Below are positions 44,836 through 54,896 of a stretch of DNA of 64,000 nucleotides, in pieces. The notes beneath the pieces were generated by a model. That model was not told where the DNA came from and ran no database searches. It was given only the letters and a program-made list of their open reading frames with translations. Source of the DNA: Choricystis sp. odSpoLacu1 (taxonomy: Eukaryota > Chlorophyta > Trebouxiophyceae); contig OY253661.1 in NCBI GenBank assembly GCA_958009055.1, positions 434,001-498,000 on the forward strand, read 5' to 3'. The position numbers were made by a program, and so were the translations under genes. Every line of letters begins with the position of its first letter. Position 1 is the stretch's first letter.

Positions 44836-47094
44836 ATGTCTCGCCTCGCCCCGCTGCTGGCGCTCGCGCTGGCCGCGCTGAATGTGGCCAGCGCGTTCTA
44901 CCTGCCGGGCGTGGCGCCGGTGGATGTGAAGCCGGTGAGTGGGGCGCGGGATTAAACAAAAAATGACCGATGCGCGCAGCGTGGGAAGCTGTGTGCGCCC
45001 ACACGCTGCTGCCCCCTCTCCCACCGCTGACGTGCGGTGGCAACAAGCAGGAGCTGGTGGTGTACAGTCGTGTTCAGCAGGGAGGTGACGGATGGACGCA
45101 CACAAAGAAAAACACACGCTCAATCAAACAACCCCCCGCTTCACCACCACCCACTCCACCACCACCACCACCATCACCACCAACCACCACCACCACCACC
45201 GCCAACCACTTAACAGGGCGACCCCCTCCCCGTGAAAGTCAACAAACTGGCCTCCATCAAAACCCAGCTTCCCTTCGACTACTACACGCTGCCCTACTGC
45301 CGCCCTCCCGCCATCGAGCGCAAAGCAGAAAACATTGGGGAGATACTGAGGGGCGACCGCATCCAGTCTTCCTTGTATGCGTTTTCGTTCAACGAACCTG
45401 TGAAATGTCGCCAACTGTGCGCCCCGGTCACGCTGGATGACGCGGGCGCCACCGCGTTTGCGGACGCGGTGCGCAAGGAGTATCGCGCGTTCTTGGTGCT
45501 GGACAACCTGCCTGTCGCTGTGCCTTCCGTTGTTCCCGCATCCACCGACGCCGACGCGCCGCCCGCCACGCTCGAGCGCGGCGTCCCGGTCGGCGCCCTG
45601 GCCGACGGCGACGATGGTGCGACGGCTGAGGGCCCCCCACCGACCATCCACAACCACCTGTCGTTTGTGGTGAGGCACCACCCCGACCCCGACACCGGGC
45701 TGTCTCGGATCGTGGGGTTTGAAGTCACACCCACCTCCGTCGCGCACACCCTCGACGCGGCTGGCGCCGTCTCAGCGGCCACGTGCGATCCCACGGCTGC
45801 TGGCTCCCCCATTCCAGCCGGGGTCAAACCCGCCCTCGCGCGTGCAGGCGAGTCGATCGTTTTCACGTACGACGTTTCGTTCGCGCAGTCCCCCCTCCCC
45901 TGGGCCACGCGGTGGGACCCCCTCCTCTCCCCCACGGGCGGCGCCGTCTCGGGCGGCGGCGGCGGCGTCCACTGGTTTGCCCTGGTCAACTCGGCCGCGG
46001 TGGCGTTGTTCCTGGCTGCCATGGTGGCCCTGATCCTCGCGCGCACCCTCCGCAACGACATCGCGGCCTACAACGCCCTCGACCTCGACGCGGCAGCCTC
46101 TGATTTAGACGGTGGCGGCGGCGCCGCTGGCGATGAGACCGGGTGGAAGCTGCTGCACGGCGACGTGTTCCGCCCGCCGCCGCACGCGTCTGCGCTGGCC
46201 GTCTGTGTCGGCACGGGCGCCCAGCTCGGTGCCTCTGCGCTCGCCGTCCTGGCCGCCGCCTCCGCCGGCTTCCTCTCCCCCGCCAACCGGGGGGGGCTGG
46301 GCACAGCCCTCGCCCTGCTGTTTGTGGCGGCGGCGGTGGTGGGTGGGTATGCGAGCGCGCGTGTCTACAGGACGACGCGCGGCGCTGCCTGGGCGTCCAC
46401 CACCCTCCACACCGCCCTCGCCTTCCCCGCCCTTGTCGGCGCCATCGGCCTCGCCCTCAACGCGGTGGCGTCCGCCCGCGGGTCGTCGCGGGCGGCCCCC
46501 CCCACCACCCTGCTGGCGTTGCTGGCGTTGTGGGTGGGCGTCGCGATTCCGCTCACTTTCTTCGGCGCCGTGCTCGGCTACCGCTCCCGCCTCCCCGACC
46601 CCCCCTGCCGCGTCAACCGCATCCCACGCCAGGTGCCCCCCCAACCCGCGTACCTGCACCCTGTGGTGACGCTGGCCCTGGGTGGGTTGCTGCCGTTCGG
46701 TGCCGTTTTCATTGAATTTTTCTTTGCCATGACCTCCATCTGGCAGGACCGCTTCTATTATTTGTTTGGCTTCCTCCTCCTGGCAGCCACCGTCCTGGCC
46801 ATCACCTCCGCCGAGATCGCCATCGTGCTGACCTACTTCTCGCTCGCCGCCGAAGACTACAGGTGGTGGTGGCGCGCGTTCCTCTCCCCCGCCGCGTCCG
46901 GCCTCTACCTCTTCGCCTACGCCGCCTTCTACTACGCCACCCGCCTGGACACGGTGGGCGTGGACGCCGCCCTCCTGTTCTTCGGGTACAACGCGCTCGT
47001 GGCGGCAGCGTTCGCAGCCGTCACAGGGGCGGTCGGGTTTGCGTCGACGTCGGCGTTTATGCGGACGATCTACTCGGCGGTCAAAATCGATTAA
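44836..47094 (+). CDS. Transmembrane 9 superfamily (TM9SF/EMP70) protein
   Basis: Exons 44836-44934 and 45217-47094, phase 0; 658 residues. Signal peptide (LLALALAALNVASA), then FYLPGVAPVDVKPGDPLPVKVNKLASIKTQLPFDYYTLPYC, the hallmark TM9 N-terminus. The lumenal domain is followed by nine hydrophobic helices, with GWKLLHGDVFRPP at the lumenal/cytosolic junction and IPRQVPPQPAYLHP in the C-terminal part. It ends IYSAVKID, a KxD motif of the kind used for COPI-dependent Golgi retention in plant EMPs. Role: endomembrane trafficking of membrane proteins. Confidence 0.95.
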
Positions 47095-47288
47095 AAAGTG
47101 GTTTAAGGGCAGAAAGGGGGGGCATTAGTTTCCATTCTTGTTTGTGTGTGAGTGAGGTCTGCCTTCTGGGCGGAGAGAGAGGGAGAGAGAGCGTGTCAAA
47201 GAAGTGAAAAAGAAAACACGCACACAAACCGTCGCACTTTCTCCCTCTCCCTCTCCCAATTCTCCCCACACGCACGCTGTGGGCGCTT

Positions 47289-49662
47289 ATGCTAGCAGAC
47301 TTGCTGCACGGCCCGTCTGTTCGTCCAGGTGTGTATGCGTGTGTGTGTGAGGAGGAGAGAGAGCGTTGCGCGAGAGAGCCCTCCAATCAACGCCGTCCCC
47401 TCCCCCACTCCCCCACACAGTGACCGCCGGCGCCGCCCTGGGTGCCCGCTACCTGCACGCGTCTCGTTTGGCTCTGTCTGCGCCGCGAGGTGAGCAGGGA
47501 GAGCAGGAGGGAGGGGGGAGGAGCAACGCGAAAAAAAAAACAAAGCGACGGCTCTCGCCTTTCCCGCGGCTGCCCGCCCCCGCCCCGCCTCCCCCCAGCT
47601 GCAGCCTCTCACATTCACACTCACACACAAACACACAACACCATTCCATCCACACAGGCCCACCCCCACCCCCACCCCCTCGCTCCCTGCCGGTCCTCCG
47701 CGCGACGCCGACCCCGATGGCTGCCCTCACCCCCACCGACCCCCTGGCCGCCAACATCGCGGAGGCCAAGGCGGAAGGCGGCCCCCGCGTCCGCTCCCTG
47801 CGGTCTGAACTGACGGACGCGTTTGGGAGCGCGCTGGTGGCCGCCTTTCCGGCCGCCGCGGCACGCCCCGCCGTCAACGCGACCGCGCGCAAGGACGCCA
47901 AGTTTGGCGACTACCAGTGCAACAACGCGATGGGCGTGTTTGGGGTCGTCAAAGGCACCGAGGGCGCCCCCAAGTCGCCGCGCGACGTGGCGGCCGCGAT
48001 TGTGGCTGCCCTGCCGCCATCGCCGCTCGTCGAGGAAGCTCCCACCATCGCTGGCCCAGGCTTCATCAACGTGCGCGTCTCCCGCCCCGCCCTTGCGGAG
48101 AGGCTGCGCCGCCTGCTGGTGGAGGGGCCGTCCACGTGGGCCCCCGTCCTGCCCGCCAAGCGTGCGGTGGTGGATTTTTCTTCGCCCAACGTCGCCAAAG
48201 AGATGCACGTCGGCCACCTCCGCTCCACCATCATTGGCGACACCATCGCCCGCACCCTGGAGTACTGCGGCGTCGACGTCCTGCGCCTCAACCACGTGGG
48301 CGACTGGGGCACCCAGTTTGGCATGTTGATCCAAAACATCGCCGAGTTGAGGGAGGGCGGGCTGGACGCCGCGGTGGATGAAGACGTTGCTGATCTGCAA
48401 GCCCTCTACAAAGCCTCCAAGAAACGGTTCGATGAAGACGCCGACTTCAAGACGCGCGCCCGGGAGGCGGTGACGAGGCTGCAGGGGGGGGAGCCGGCCT
48501 ATGTGGCCGCGTGGGAACGCATTTGTGCGGCCTCGCGCGCCGAGTTCAACCAGATCTACGCCCGCCTGGGCGTCTCCCTCATCGAGCGCGGCGAATCCTA
48601 CTACAACCCTTCACTCCCAGACACCGTGGCCGACCTCCAAGCCGCCGGCGTCGCCACCGACTCGGACGGCGCGGTCGCCGTGTTTTGCGAGGGGCACGGC
48701 GCGCCGCTGATCGTGCGCAAGTCGGATGGAGGCTACGGCTACGCCACCACCGACCTTGCGGCCTTGCGCCAGCGTGTGCGGGACGAGGGTGCCGACTGGA
48801 TCGTGTACGTGACGGACGCGGGGCAGGCGGAGCATTTCGTGAAGGTGTTTGACGCGGCGCGGCGCGCGGGGTGGGCCCCCCCCGCCGACACGCCGGGCGC
48901 CGCCCGCATCGACCACGTCGGCTTTGGCCTGGTGCTGGGCGCGGACGGCAAGCGCATCCGCACCCGGGACGAGGGCGCCGCGGTGCGGTTGGTGGAGTTG
49001 CTGGACGAGGCGGTCGCGCGGTGCGCCGCGTCCCTGACCGCGCGCGACCCGGACGCGGACCCCGCCTTTGTCGACGCCGCCGCCAAGGCCATGGGCTATG
49101 GCGCCGTCAAGTATGCCGACCTGAAGAACAACCGCATGACCAACTACAAGTGAGTGGGTTGTGGTGTGTGGGTGTGGGGGGGGAGGGGAAGAGGAGGGGT
49201 GGGTTGAACAAAAAACAGGGGCGTCCCCCCCCACCCCCACCCCCACCCCACCCCCACAGATTCTCGTTCGACGACATGCTGGACCTCAAAGGCGACACCG
49301 CCGTCTACCTGCTGTACGCGCACGCCCGCATCGCGTCCATCGTGCGCAAGGCGGGGCGCGACGTGGCGGCGTTGGCGCGCGACGGCGCGACCATCGAACT
49401 CGAGCACGACGACGAGGTCGCCCTGGCCCTGGCCGTCGCCCGCCTGCCTGAAGCGGTGGAAGACTCGCTCGCCGAACTGTCCCCCAACCGGCTGTGCGAC
49501 TATGTGCTTTCACTCACAGACGCGTTTACGACGTTCTATGGCTCGTGCAAAGTCGTCGGCTCCCCCCAGGAAGCGTCCCGCCTGCTGCTGTGTGAAGCGT
49601 CGGCCGTGGCGTTGAGGCAGGGGATGGCGTTGCTGGGGTTGACGCCGCTGTACAAGCTGTGA
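47289..49662 (+). CDS. RARS: Arginyl-tRNA synthetase with upstream targeting exons
   Basis: Exons 47289-47328, 47421-47489, 47658-49149 and 49260-49662, phases 1,1,2; 667 residues. Class I synthetase: N-terminal Add1 domain with KFGDYQCNNAM, catalytic HVGHLRSTIIGD (HIGH-like), LNHVGDWGTQFGML, DGGYGYATTDLAAL, VLGADGKRIRTRDE (KMSKS-position loop), NRMTNYKFSFDDML, and a C-terminal DALR anticodon-binding domain ending GMALLGLTPLYKL. The first two small exons plus the start of exon 3 encode MLADLLHGPSVRPVTAGAAL... (Arg/Ser/Pro-rich), a likely organelle presequence. A second in-frame ATG at 47717 (MAALTPTDPL) would give a cytosolic form, so dual targeting is plausible. Confidence 0.93.
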
Positions 49663-49777
49663 AGAGAGGGAGGGGAGGAAAGGAGAGAGTGCAAGAGAAA
49701 AAAGGTCGTGTTTTCTCACACACACACAACCGCCCCTCTCTCTCTCGACGCTGTGCTCTCCCCCAGCACAAGCGCCG

Positions 49778-49784
<7 letters not shown>

Positions 49785-49809
<25 letters not shown>
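49785..49809. repeat. (CT)n tract upstream of dynamin gene
   Basis: About 25 bp of CT dinucleotides in the 5' flank of the dynamin gene, ~70 bp before its start codon. Confidence 0.85.
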
Positions 49810-49877
49810 CCGCTCTCTGCCGCTGTCTGCGGGGAAGTGCTTTCTCAGAGCACCCCGCGTGCGCACACACTCGCACA

Positions 49878-52416
49878 ATGTCGCCCCCGCCCGACGGCAC
49901 GCTGGGCGACACGCTCATCGAGACTGTGAACAGTTTGCACGACCTGTTTGCCACGGTGAGAGAGGAGGGAGAGAGAGGAGGGGTGTGGGGCACGGGGAGC
50001 GCCCACATGCTCAGCCGCACGCGCGCATTGGGCATGCCTCTCTCCGCGCGCTGCCCGCCGCTGCGCGTCGCCACGGTTGGCGTAACGCTCCCGTGTTTAG
50101 GAATTGAGCTTGCTCGTGTTGTCCAGCCGTCAAACCACGCCGAGCGGCCTCCTTGCCTGCGTTTGCGGCCACGACACGACCCGCTCTCGCTCGCCACCAC
50201 CACCACCACCCCACTCACCCCACCCCACGTCAACAGGTCGACCTCGACCTGCGCGTCGACCTCCCCCAACTCGCGGTCGTGGGCGCCCAATCCGCGGGCA
50301 AATCCTCAGTCCTGGCCGCCCTGGTGGGGGCCGACTTTCTGCCGCGCGGCACGGGCGTCGTCACACGCTGCCCCCTGGTTCTCCAACTTGTGCGCGCGCC
50401 GCCCGGCACACCCCCCACCGCCGAATTCCACCACGCCCCCGGCAAAACGTTTGTCAACGATTTTGCTGGTGTGGCGGCTGAAGTGGCTGCCGAGACGGAG
50501 CGGAGGGCGGGCGGCGCGTGCGGGATCGTGGCCGACCCGATCCGCCTCCGCATCTCCTCCCCCTCTGTGTTGACCATGACCCTTGTCGACCTGCCCGGCC
50601 TGGCCCGGGTGCCCATGGGGGACCAACCAGCCGACGTGGAGGCGCGGGTGCGGGAGCTGTGCCTGGCCTACATCCGCGCGCTGTCGTGCGTCGTGCTGGC
50701 CGTCACCCCCGCGGGCGCCGACCCCGCCACCTCGGACGGCCTCGCCCTGGCCCGCGCCGTGGACCCGGCCGGTGACCGCACCCTGGGCGTGTTGACCAAG
50801 GTGGACTTGATGGATGGGGGGACGAGTGCGGCCCCGCTGCTGCGTGGGGAGGCGCCTCCGAGGCTGAGGCTCGGGTACGTTGCTGTCGCGTGCCGCGGCG
50901 TGGCCGCCGCCGCGGCAGGCGCCACTCCAGCGGATGAACGGTCTGCAGAAGCCGCCTTCTTTGCGTCCAAAGCCGAGTATGCCGGCCTGGGCGGCGTGTG
51001 CGGGGTGCCCGCGCTCGCCCGCGCTTTGAACCGCGTGCTCGCCGACGCGGTCCGCGGCGCCCTCCCCACCCTCGCCTCCGCCCTGGACGACGCCGTAGCC
51101 GCCCGCGCGGCCGAGGTGGCGAGGCTGGGGGACGCCCCTCCTGGCGCGTCCGCGGCTGCGCGGGGGGCGCTGTTGTTGGGGTTGCTCGAGTCGTACGCGC
51201 GCAACTTTTCGGGTGCCATCGCGGGCACCTCCCCCACCCTCCCCCTGACCGAGCTCGCGGGCGGCGCCCGCCTGCGCCACGTGTTCCAGGACGTGTTTGT
51301 GCCCGCCGTGTCGGGGCTGGACCCGGCCGCCGAGCTGGGGGATGGCGAGGTGCGCACCGCGCTGAACAACGCGGGGGGCGCGCGGGGCACGCTGCTCATC
51401 CCCGACGCGCCCTTCGAACTCCTCACCCGGCGCGCTGTCGCCCGCCTGCTGCCCCCCTGCCTGGCCTGCGTGTCCCTGGCCCACGCTGAAGTGTTGAGGA
51501 TCGCGGAGGATGCACTGCCGGCGGGCGTGGACAGGTTCCCGTCGCTGCGGCGCGAGTTGTTGGCCAGTGTGGACGGCCTTGTCGCGGCCGGCGCCGCCCC
51601 CGCCGAACGCATGGTGCGCGACCTGGTCGCCTGCGAGCTCGCCTTCATCAACACCGACCACCCCGACTTTGTGGGGGGGGCGCGGGCGGTGGCGGCCGCC
51701 ATGGAGGCTCGGTCGGCGGCGGCGACGGCCGCCGCCGCGTCGCCGCCGCCGCGCCGCGTGCCGACCGCCGCGCCTCCCTCCCCCACCAAGGGAGGGCTGG
51801 CGGCCGCCCTGGACCCGCCACCGCTGCGCTGTCCCAGCGAGTTGCTGGGAGGGGATGCGTCGCCGTCGCGGGCTGCAGTCTCCCCCCGCGCGCGGGTGGC
51901 TGCCCGCGTGGGGGCGCGGCGGCGGGGACGCCCCCGGCGTATCCCACCCCGCCCTCTCCGCCACGACGACGGCGACCGCGACGGCGGGTGGGGGCACCAC
52001 CACCACCGCACCACTCACGCTGACGCCGCCGCCACGCACACTGACGGTGCCGCCGACAGCCTCGGACGCCGAAGCCGTCCAAGTCGACGTCACGCGCACC
52101 CTCGTCTCCGCCTACCACACCATCGTGGCCCGCACCCTGGCCGACGCCGTCCCCAAAGCCGTCATGCACTTCATGGTGGGGGCGACGGCGGCGGGGTTGC
52201 AAGCCCATTTAATTCGGGACTTGTATCGGGAGGAGAGGTTTGGCGAGTTGACCGCGGAGCGCGCCGACGTCGCCGCCCGCCGGGCGGCCGCGGCGGCGGG
52301 GTTGGAGGCGGCCCGGCGGGCGAGGGCGGTGGTGGAGAGGGTGCCGGCCGCGCTGGCGGCGGCGACGAGGGGGGGTGGGGGGGGGGCGGGTGCGGCGGGT
52401 GCCGAGCGCGAGGTGA
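49878..52416 (+). CDS. Dynamin-related GTPase; one frame shift and uncertain 3' end
   Basis: Exons 49878-49955 and 50237 to ~52412. GTPase domain: GAQSAGKSSVLAAL (P-loop), GTGVVTRCP (switch I), VDLPGLARVP (switch II), TKVDLMD and CRGV. The middle domain follows (FQDVFVPAVSG, FINTDHPDF). No PH domain is seen; a low-complexity Ser/Pro/Ala stretch leads to the GED: VDVTRTLVSAYHTIVARTLADAVPKAVMHFMV, LIRDLYREERFGELT. The GED is in another frame; the change must fall near 51900-51935, for instance in TGGGGGCG (51909-51916). The corrected frame then has no stop before the next gene; I give an end at a TGA (52414) reachable if the G10 run near 52377-52386 is off by one. Likely organelle or peroxisome division or vesicle scission. 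Confidence 0.8.
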
Positions 52417-52570
52417 AGAGAGAAAGAGCTTTTTTTGTTTGTTTTGTCAAGAAATTCGTCCCACTTCTTTTGCCCTTTTCCAAACACGCGCCTCTCTCTC
52501 TCTCTCTCAGAGCGTGTGCCCACAAGCACGCGTGCCTTTGTGCCCTTCCGCACACACACGCGCCCGCACA

Positions 52571-53072
52571 ATGGAGTCTGCCCACGGCGCCGGCGCGCCA
52601 CCGGCGGCCGGCCCGCTGCTGCGCTTCTGCCCCGAGTCCAACGACTTGCTGTACCCCCAGGAAGACAAGGAGAGGAAGGTGAGTGTGTGCATGTTGCGTG
52701 AGGAGGAGAGAGAGGGAGAGAGAGGGCGGGACGCACACAACGCCACCCCCATTCCCGCTCACCCCACCACTCCCCCCTCCCCACCTCCTCCCCCAGGTCC
52801 TCGTCCTCGTCTGCCGCAACTGCGGCTACTCCGAGGACGCCCCCCCCTCCAACTGGTGCGTCGCCCGCACCGAGATCGCGCACGCGGCCAAAGAGAGGAC
52901 AGTGGTGATCAAAGACGTGCGTGCCGACCCCACCCTCCCCTGCACCCGGGACGCGGTCTGCCCCTCCTGTGGCCACGATGAAGCCGTGTTTTTTAGTGCG
53001 GCCACGGATGAGGGGATGACGCTGTACTTTACGTGCGTCAAGTGTGGCCACCGGTGGCGCGACTATGTTTGA
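52571..53072 (+). CDS. RPB9: RNA polymerase II subunit RPB9, zinc ligand substituted
   Basis: Exons 52571-52678 and 52797-53072, phase 0; 127 residues. Two zinc ribbons separated by RTEIAHAAKERTVVIKDVRADPTLP. The second ribbon is complete: CPSCGHDEAVFF, then YFTCVKCGHRW. The first has CRNCGY for its second pair, but the first pair, normally CxxC (FCRECNN), reads FCPESND, so one Cys is Ser (TCC codon). RPB9 helps transcription fidelity and start-site choice. A shared-origin alternative (TFIIS or RPA12/RPC11) is less likely given the YPQEDKE segment. Located 155 bp after the dynamin coding end. Confidence 0.9.
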
Positions 53073-53502
53073 GAAAGGGGGTGCTGTGTTTTTTTCTGTT
53101 TTTTTCTGTTTTGGAGGGCGAAAACCAGATTGTGCAAACAGTGTGTGTCAGTTCAGTGCAATCAAGCTGGGGAGCGGGAGGAGAGGGAGTGTGGGTGAGA
53201 GAAACTCCCTGTTCCACTCGCCGCGGCCACACTCGACGCCGGTTTCTCCCGAGCGCTCCCTTTTCTCTCGGCTGCGCCCCGCGTGTTGGTGAGTCTGCGC
53301 GCCGTGGCCGCCCCACTGTGCCACGCAGGAGTGTGCAGCAATCCTGGCGCCGAGAGGGTGGGGCGCACTATGCCCGCCCCGGGCGCGGACAGCCGCGGGC
53401 AGCGCAAAATGCGGGCTCCCTCGACCGCGTCGGGCGTTGCCGTCGTTTCACTCACCTCTGTGCCTCAACCCACCCCCCAGCCAACCACACACACACGCCA
53501 CC
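53073..53502. other. Intergenic region upstream of expansin-like gene
   Basis: 430 bp between tandem plus-strand genes. T-rich directly after the RPB9 stop, then G/C-rich. No gene or RNA recognised. The expansin-like start has a GCCACCATGCG context. Confidence 0.45.
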
Positions 53503-54645
53503 ATGCGCGTCCTCCTCCTGGCCGCCCTGGCCACGGTCGCCGCCGCCGCCTCCACCCCTCTGACGGGTGTGGCCACCCAATTCGGTGGCCCCGCCGACAA
53601 GCTCGACCCTGCCAAACCCTCGCTCGGCCTCCTCGACGGCGCCTGCGGCTACGGCGAGATGAACAGGACACAGTTCCCCTTTTTCCGGGGCGCTGGCATC
53701 AGCCTTAAGTCCCCCCTGCTGGCCTCCACGTCGGCCAAGGCGGGGTGTGGGCTGTGCGTGAAAGTCGCGTGCGACCCTAGAAACGTGCTGCCCTTTTCTG
53801 CTTGCAAACCGGGCGTCACCCCTGTGACCGTCATGATCGTCGACTCGTGCCCCAAGTGTGATCCGAATCAAATCAACATCCATGCGTCTGCGTTCAATGA
53901 ATTTTTGTCCCCCACCGTCGCCAAGGTGGGGGTGACGATGGAGGCTGTGCCCTGCGAACCGCGCGCGCCGTTCTGGATCAAGGTCACCGACGCGCGCCAG
54001 TCGGCGGGCGGGTACATCCGCCTCTCCCTGCAAGGCGTGGCTGGCAGTGGGGCGGTGTCCAGTGTGGAGGTGCGGCCGACGGGGGGGGTGGGGTGGACGA
54101 AAGCGACAAACGCGTGGGGCGCGACGTGGGAGGCGTCGCGCTTTGGCGACACGGGCAACCTGGACCTCCGCGTCGTCGGCGACCCGGGCACCCCCCCCGT
54201 CGAGGCGCAGGGCGCGATCCAAGTCAAGAAGGGGGTGTACGGCACCGCGCTGCAGGTGAATGGTGGGGCGGGGGGTGTGTCGACTGTGCCGCTGGCTGAG
54301 GCCGCCGCGCCGAGCAAGGCGGTGGCCGCGCCCGCGCCCGCGGCGGCCGCGCCCGCGGCGGCCGCGCCCGCGCCCGCGCCCGCCAAGGCGGCGCCCGCGC
54401 CGACGCCTGCCCCCACCGAGAAAGCTGCTGCGCCGCCGCCTGCTGCCAAGGAGGAGGCGGTCGCCAAGGAGGAGACGAAAGATGAGATCGCGGACACTGC
54501 TGCCGCCGTGCCGCCCCCCACCAAACCCGCGCCGCCGGCCGACACGCAGGGCCTGGCGGTGGACGCGCCCAAAGGGTCGTCCCCCCAGGCGCGCGCGGTG
54601 GCCGACATCCTGGCGGACATGGGGCTGCGCGCGACGGGCGGCTGA
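53503..54645 (+). CDS. Secreted expansin-like protein with long Ala/Pro tail
   Basis: Intronless, 380 residues. Signal peptide MRVLLLAALATVAAAAS. A double-psi beta-barrel domain follows (~20-145): GVATQFG, GLLDGACGYGEMNR, SAKAGCGLCVKVACD, VMIVDSCPKCDPNQ. A C-terminal beta-sandwich (CBM63-like, ~150-260) has PFWIKVTDARQSAGGYIRLSLQGV and WGATWEA. Expansins loosen cell walls without hydrolysis. At the position of the usual H/L-F/D-D-L-S motif the sequence reads INIHASAF, so the conserved Asp may be absent. The last ~120 residues are Ala/Pro/Lys/Glu low complexity, perhaps a wall anchor. Confidence 0.82.
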   Translation: MRVLLLAALATVAAAASTPLTGVATQFGGPADKLDPAKPSLGLLDGACGYGEMNRTQFPFFRGAGISLKSPLLASTSAKAGCGLCVKVACDPRNVLPFSACKPGVTPVTVMIVDSCPKCDPNQINIHASAFNEFLSPTVAKVGVTMEAVPCEPRAPFWIKVTDARQSAGGYIRLSLQGVAGSGAVSSVEVRPTGGVGWTKATNAWGATWEASRFGDTGNLDLRVVGDPGTPPVEAQGAIQVKKGVYGTALQVNGGAGGVSTVPLAEAAAPSKAVAAPAPAAAAPAAAAPAPAPAKAAPAPTPAPTEKAAAPPPAAKEEAVAKEETKDEIADTAAAVPPPTKPAPPADTQGLAVDAPKGSSPQARAVADILADMGLRATGG

Positions 54646-54896
54646 ATGATGATGATGATGCGTGTGAGAGAGAGTGGTTTTCAACCGCGAGTGATTTTAT
54701 TCGTTTTCGTTTTTTTGTTGGTGCATCCAAAGCCACCCCCGCACCTCTTTGTGCGAGCGTGGTACCCATATGCAAAAAAGTGTGAACACAACAACAACAA
54801 CCCACCCCACCTCTCGTTTTGGCAAGGAAACAAAATGTTTTTTTTGCATACAAAAGACAATTTTTGAAAAAATACCACTCCCAACCTCCCTTATCT

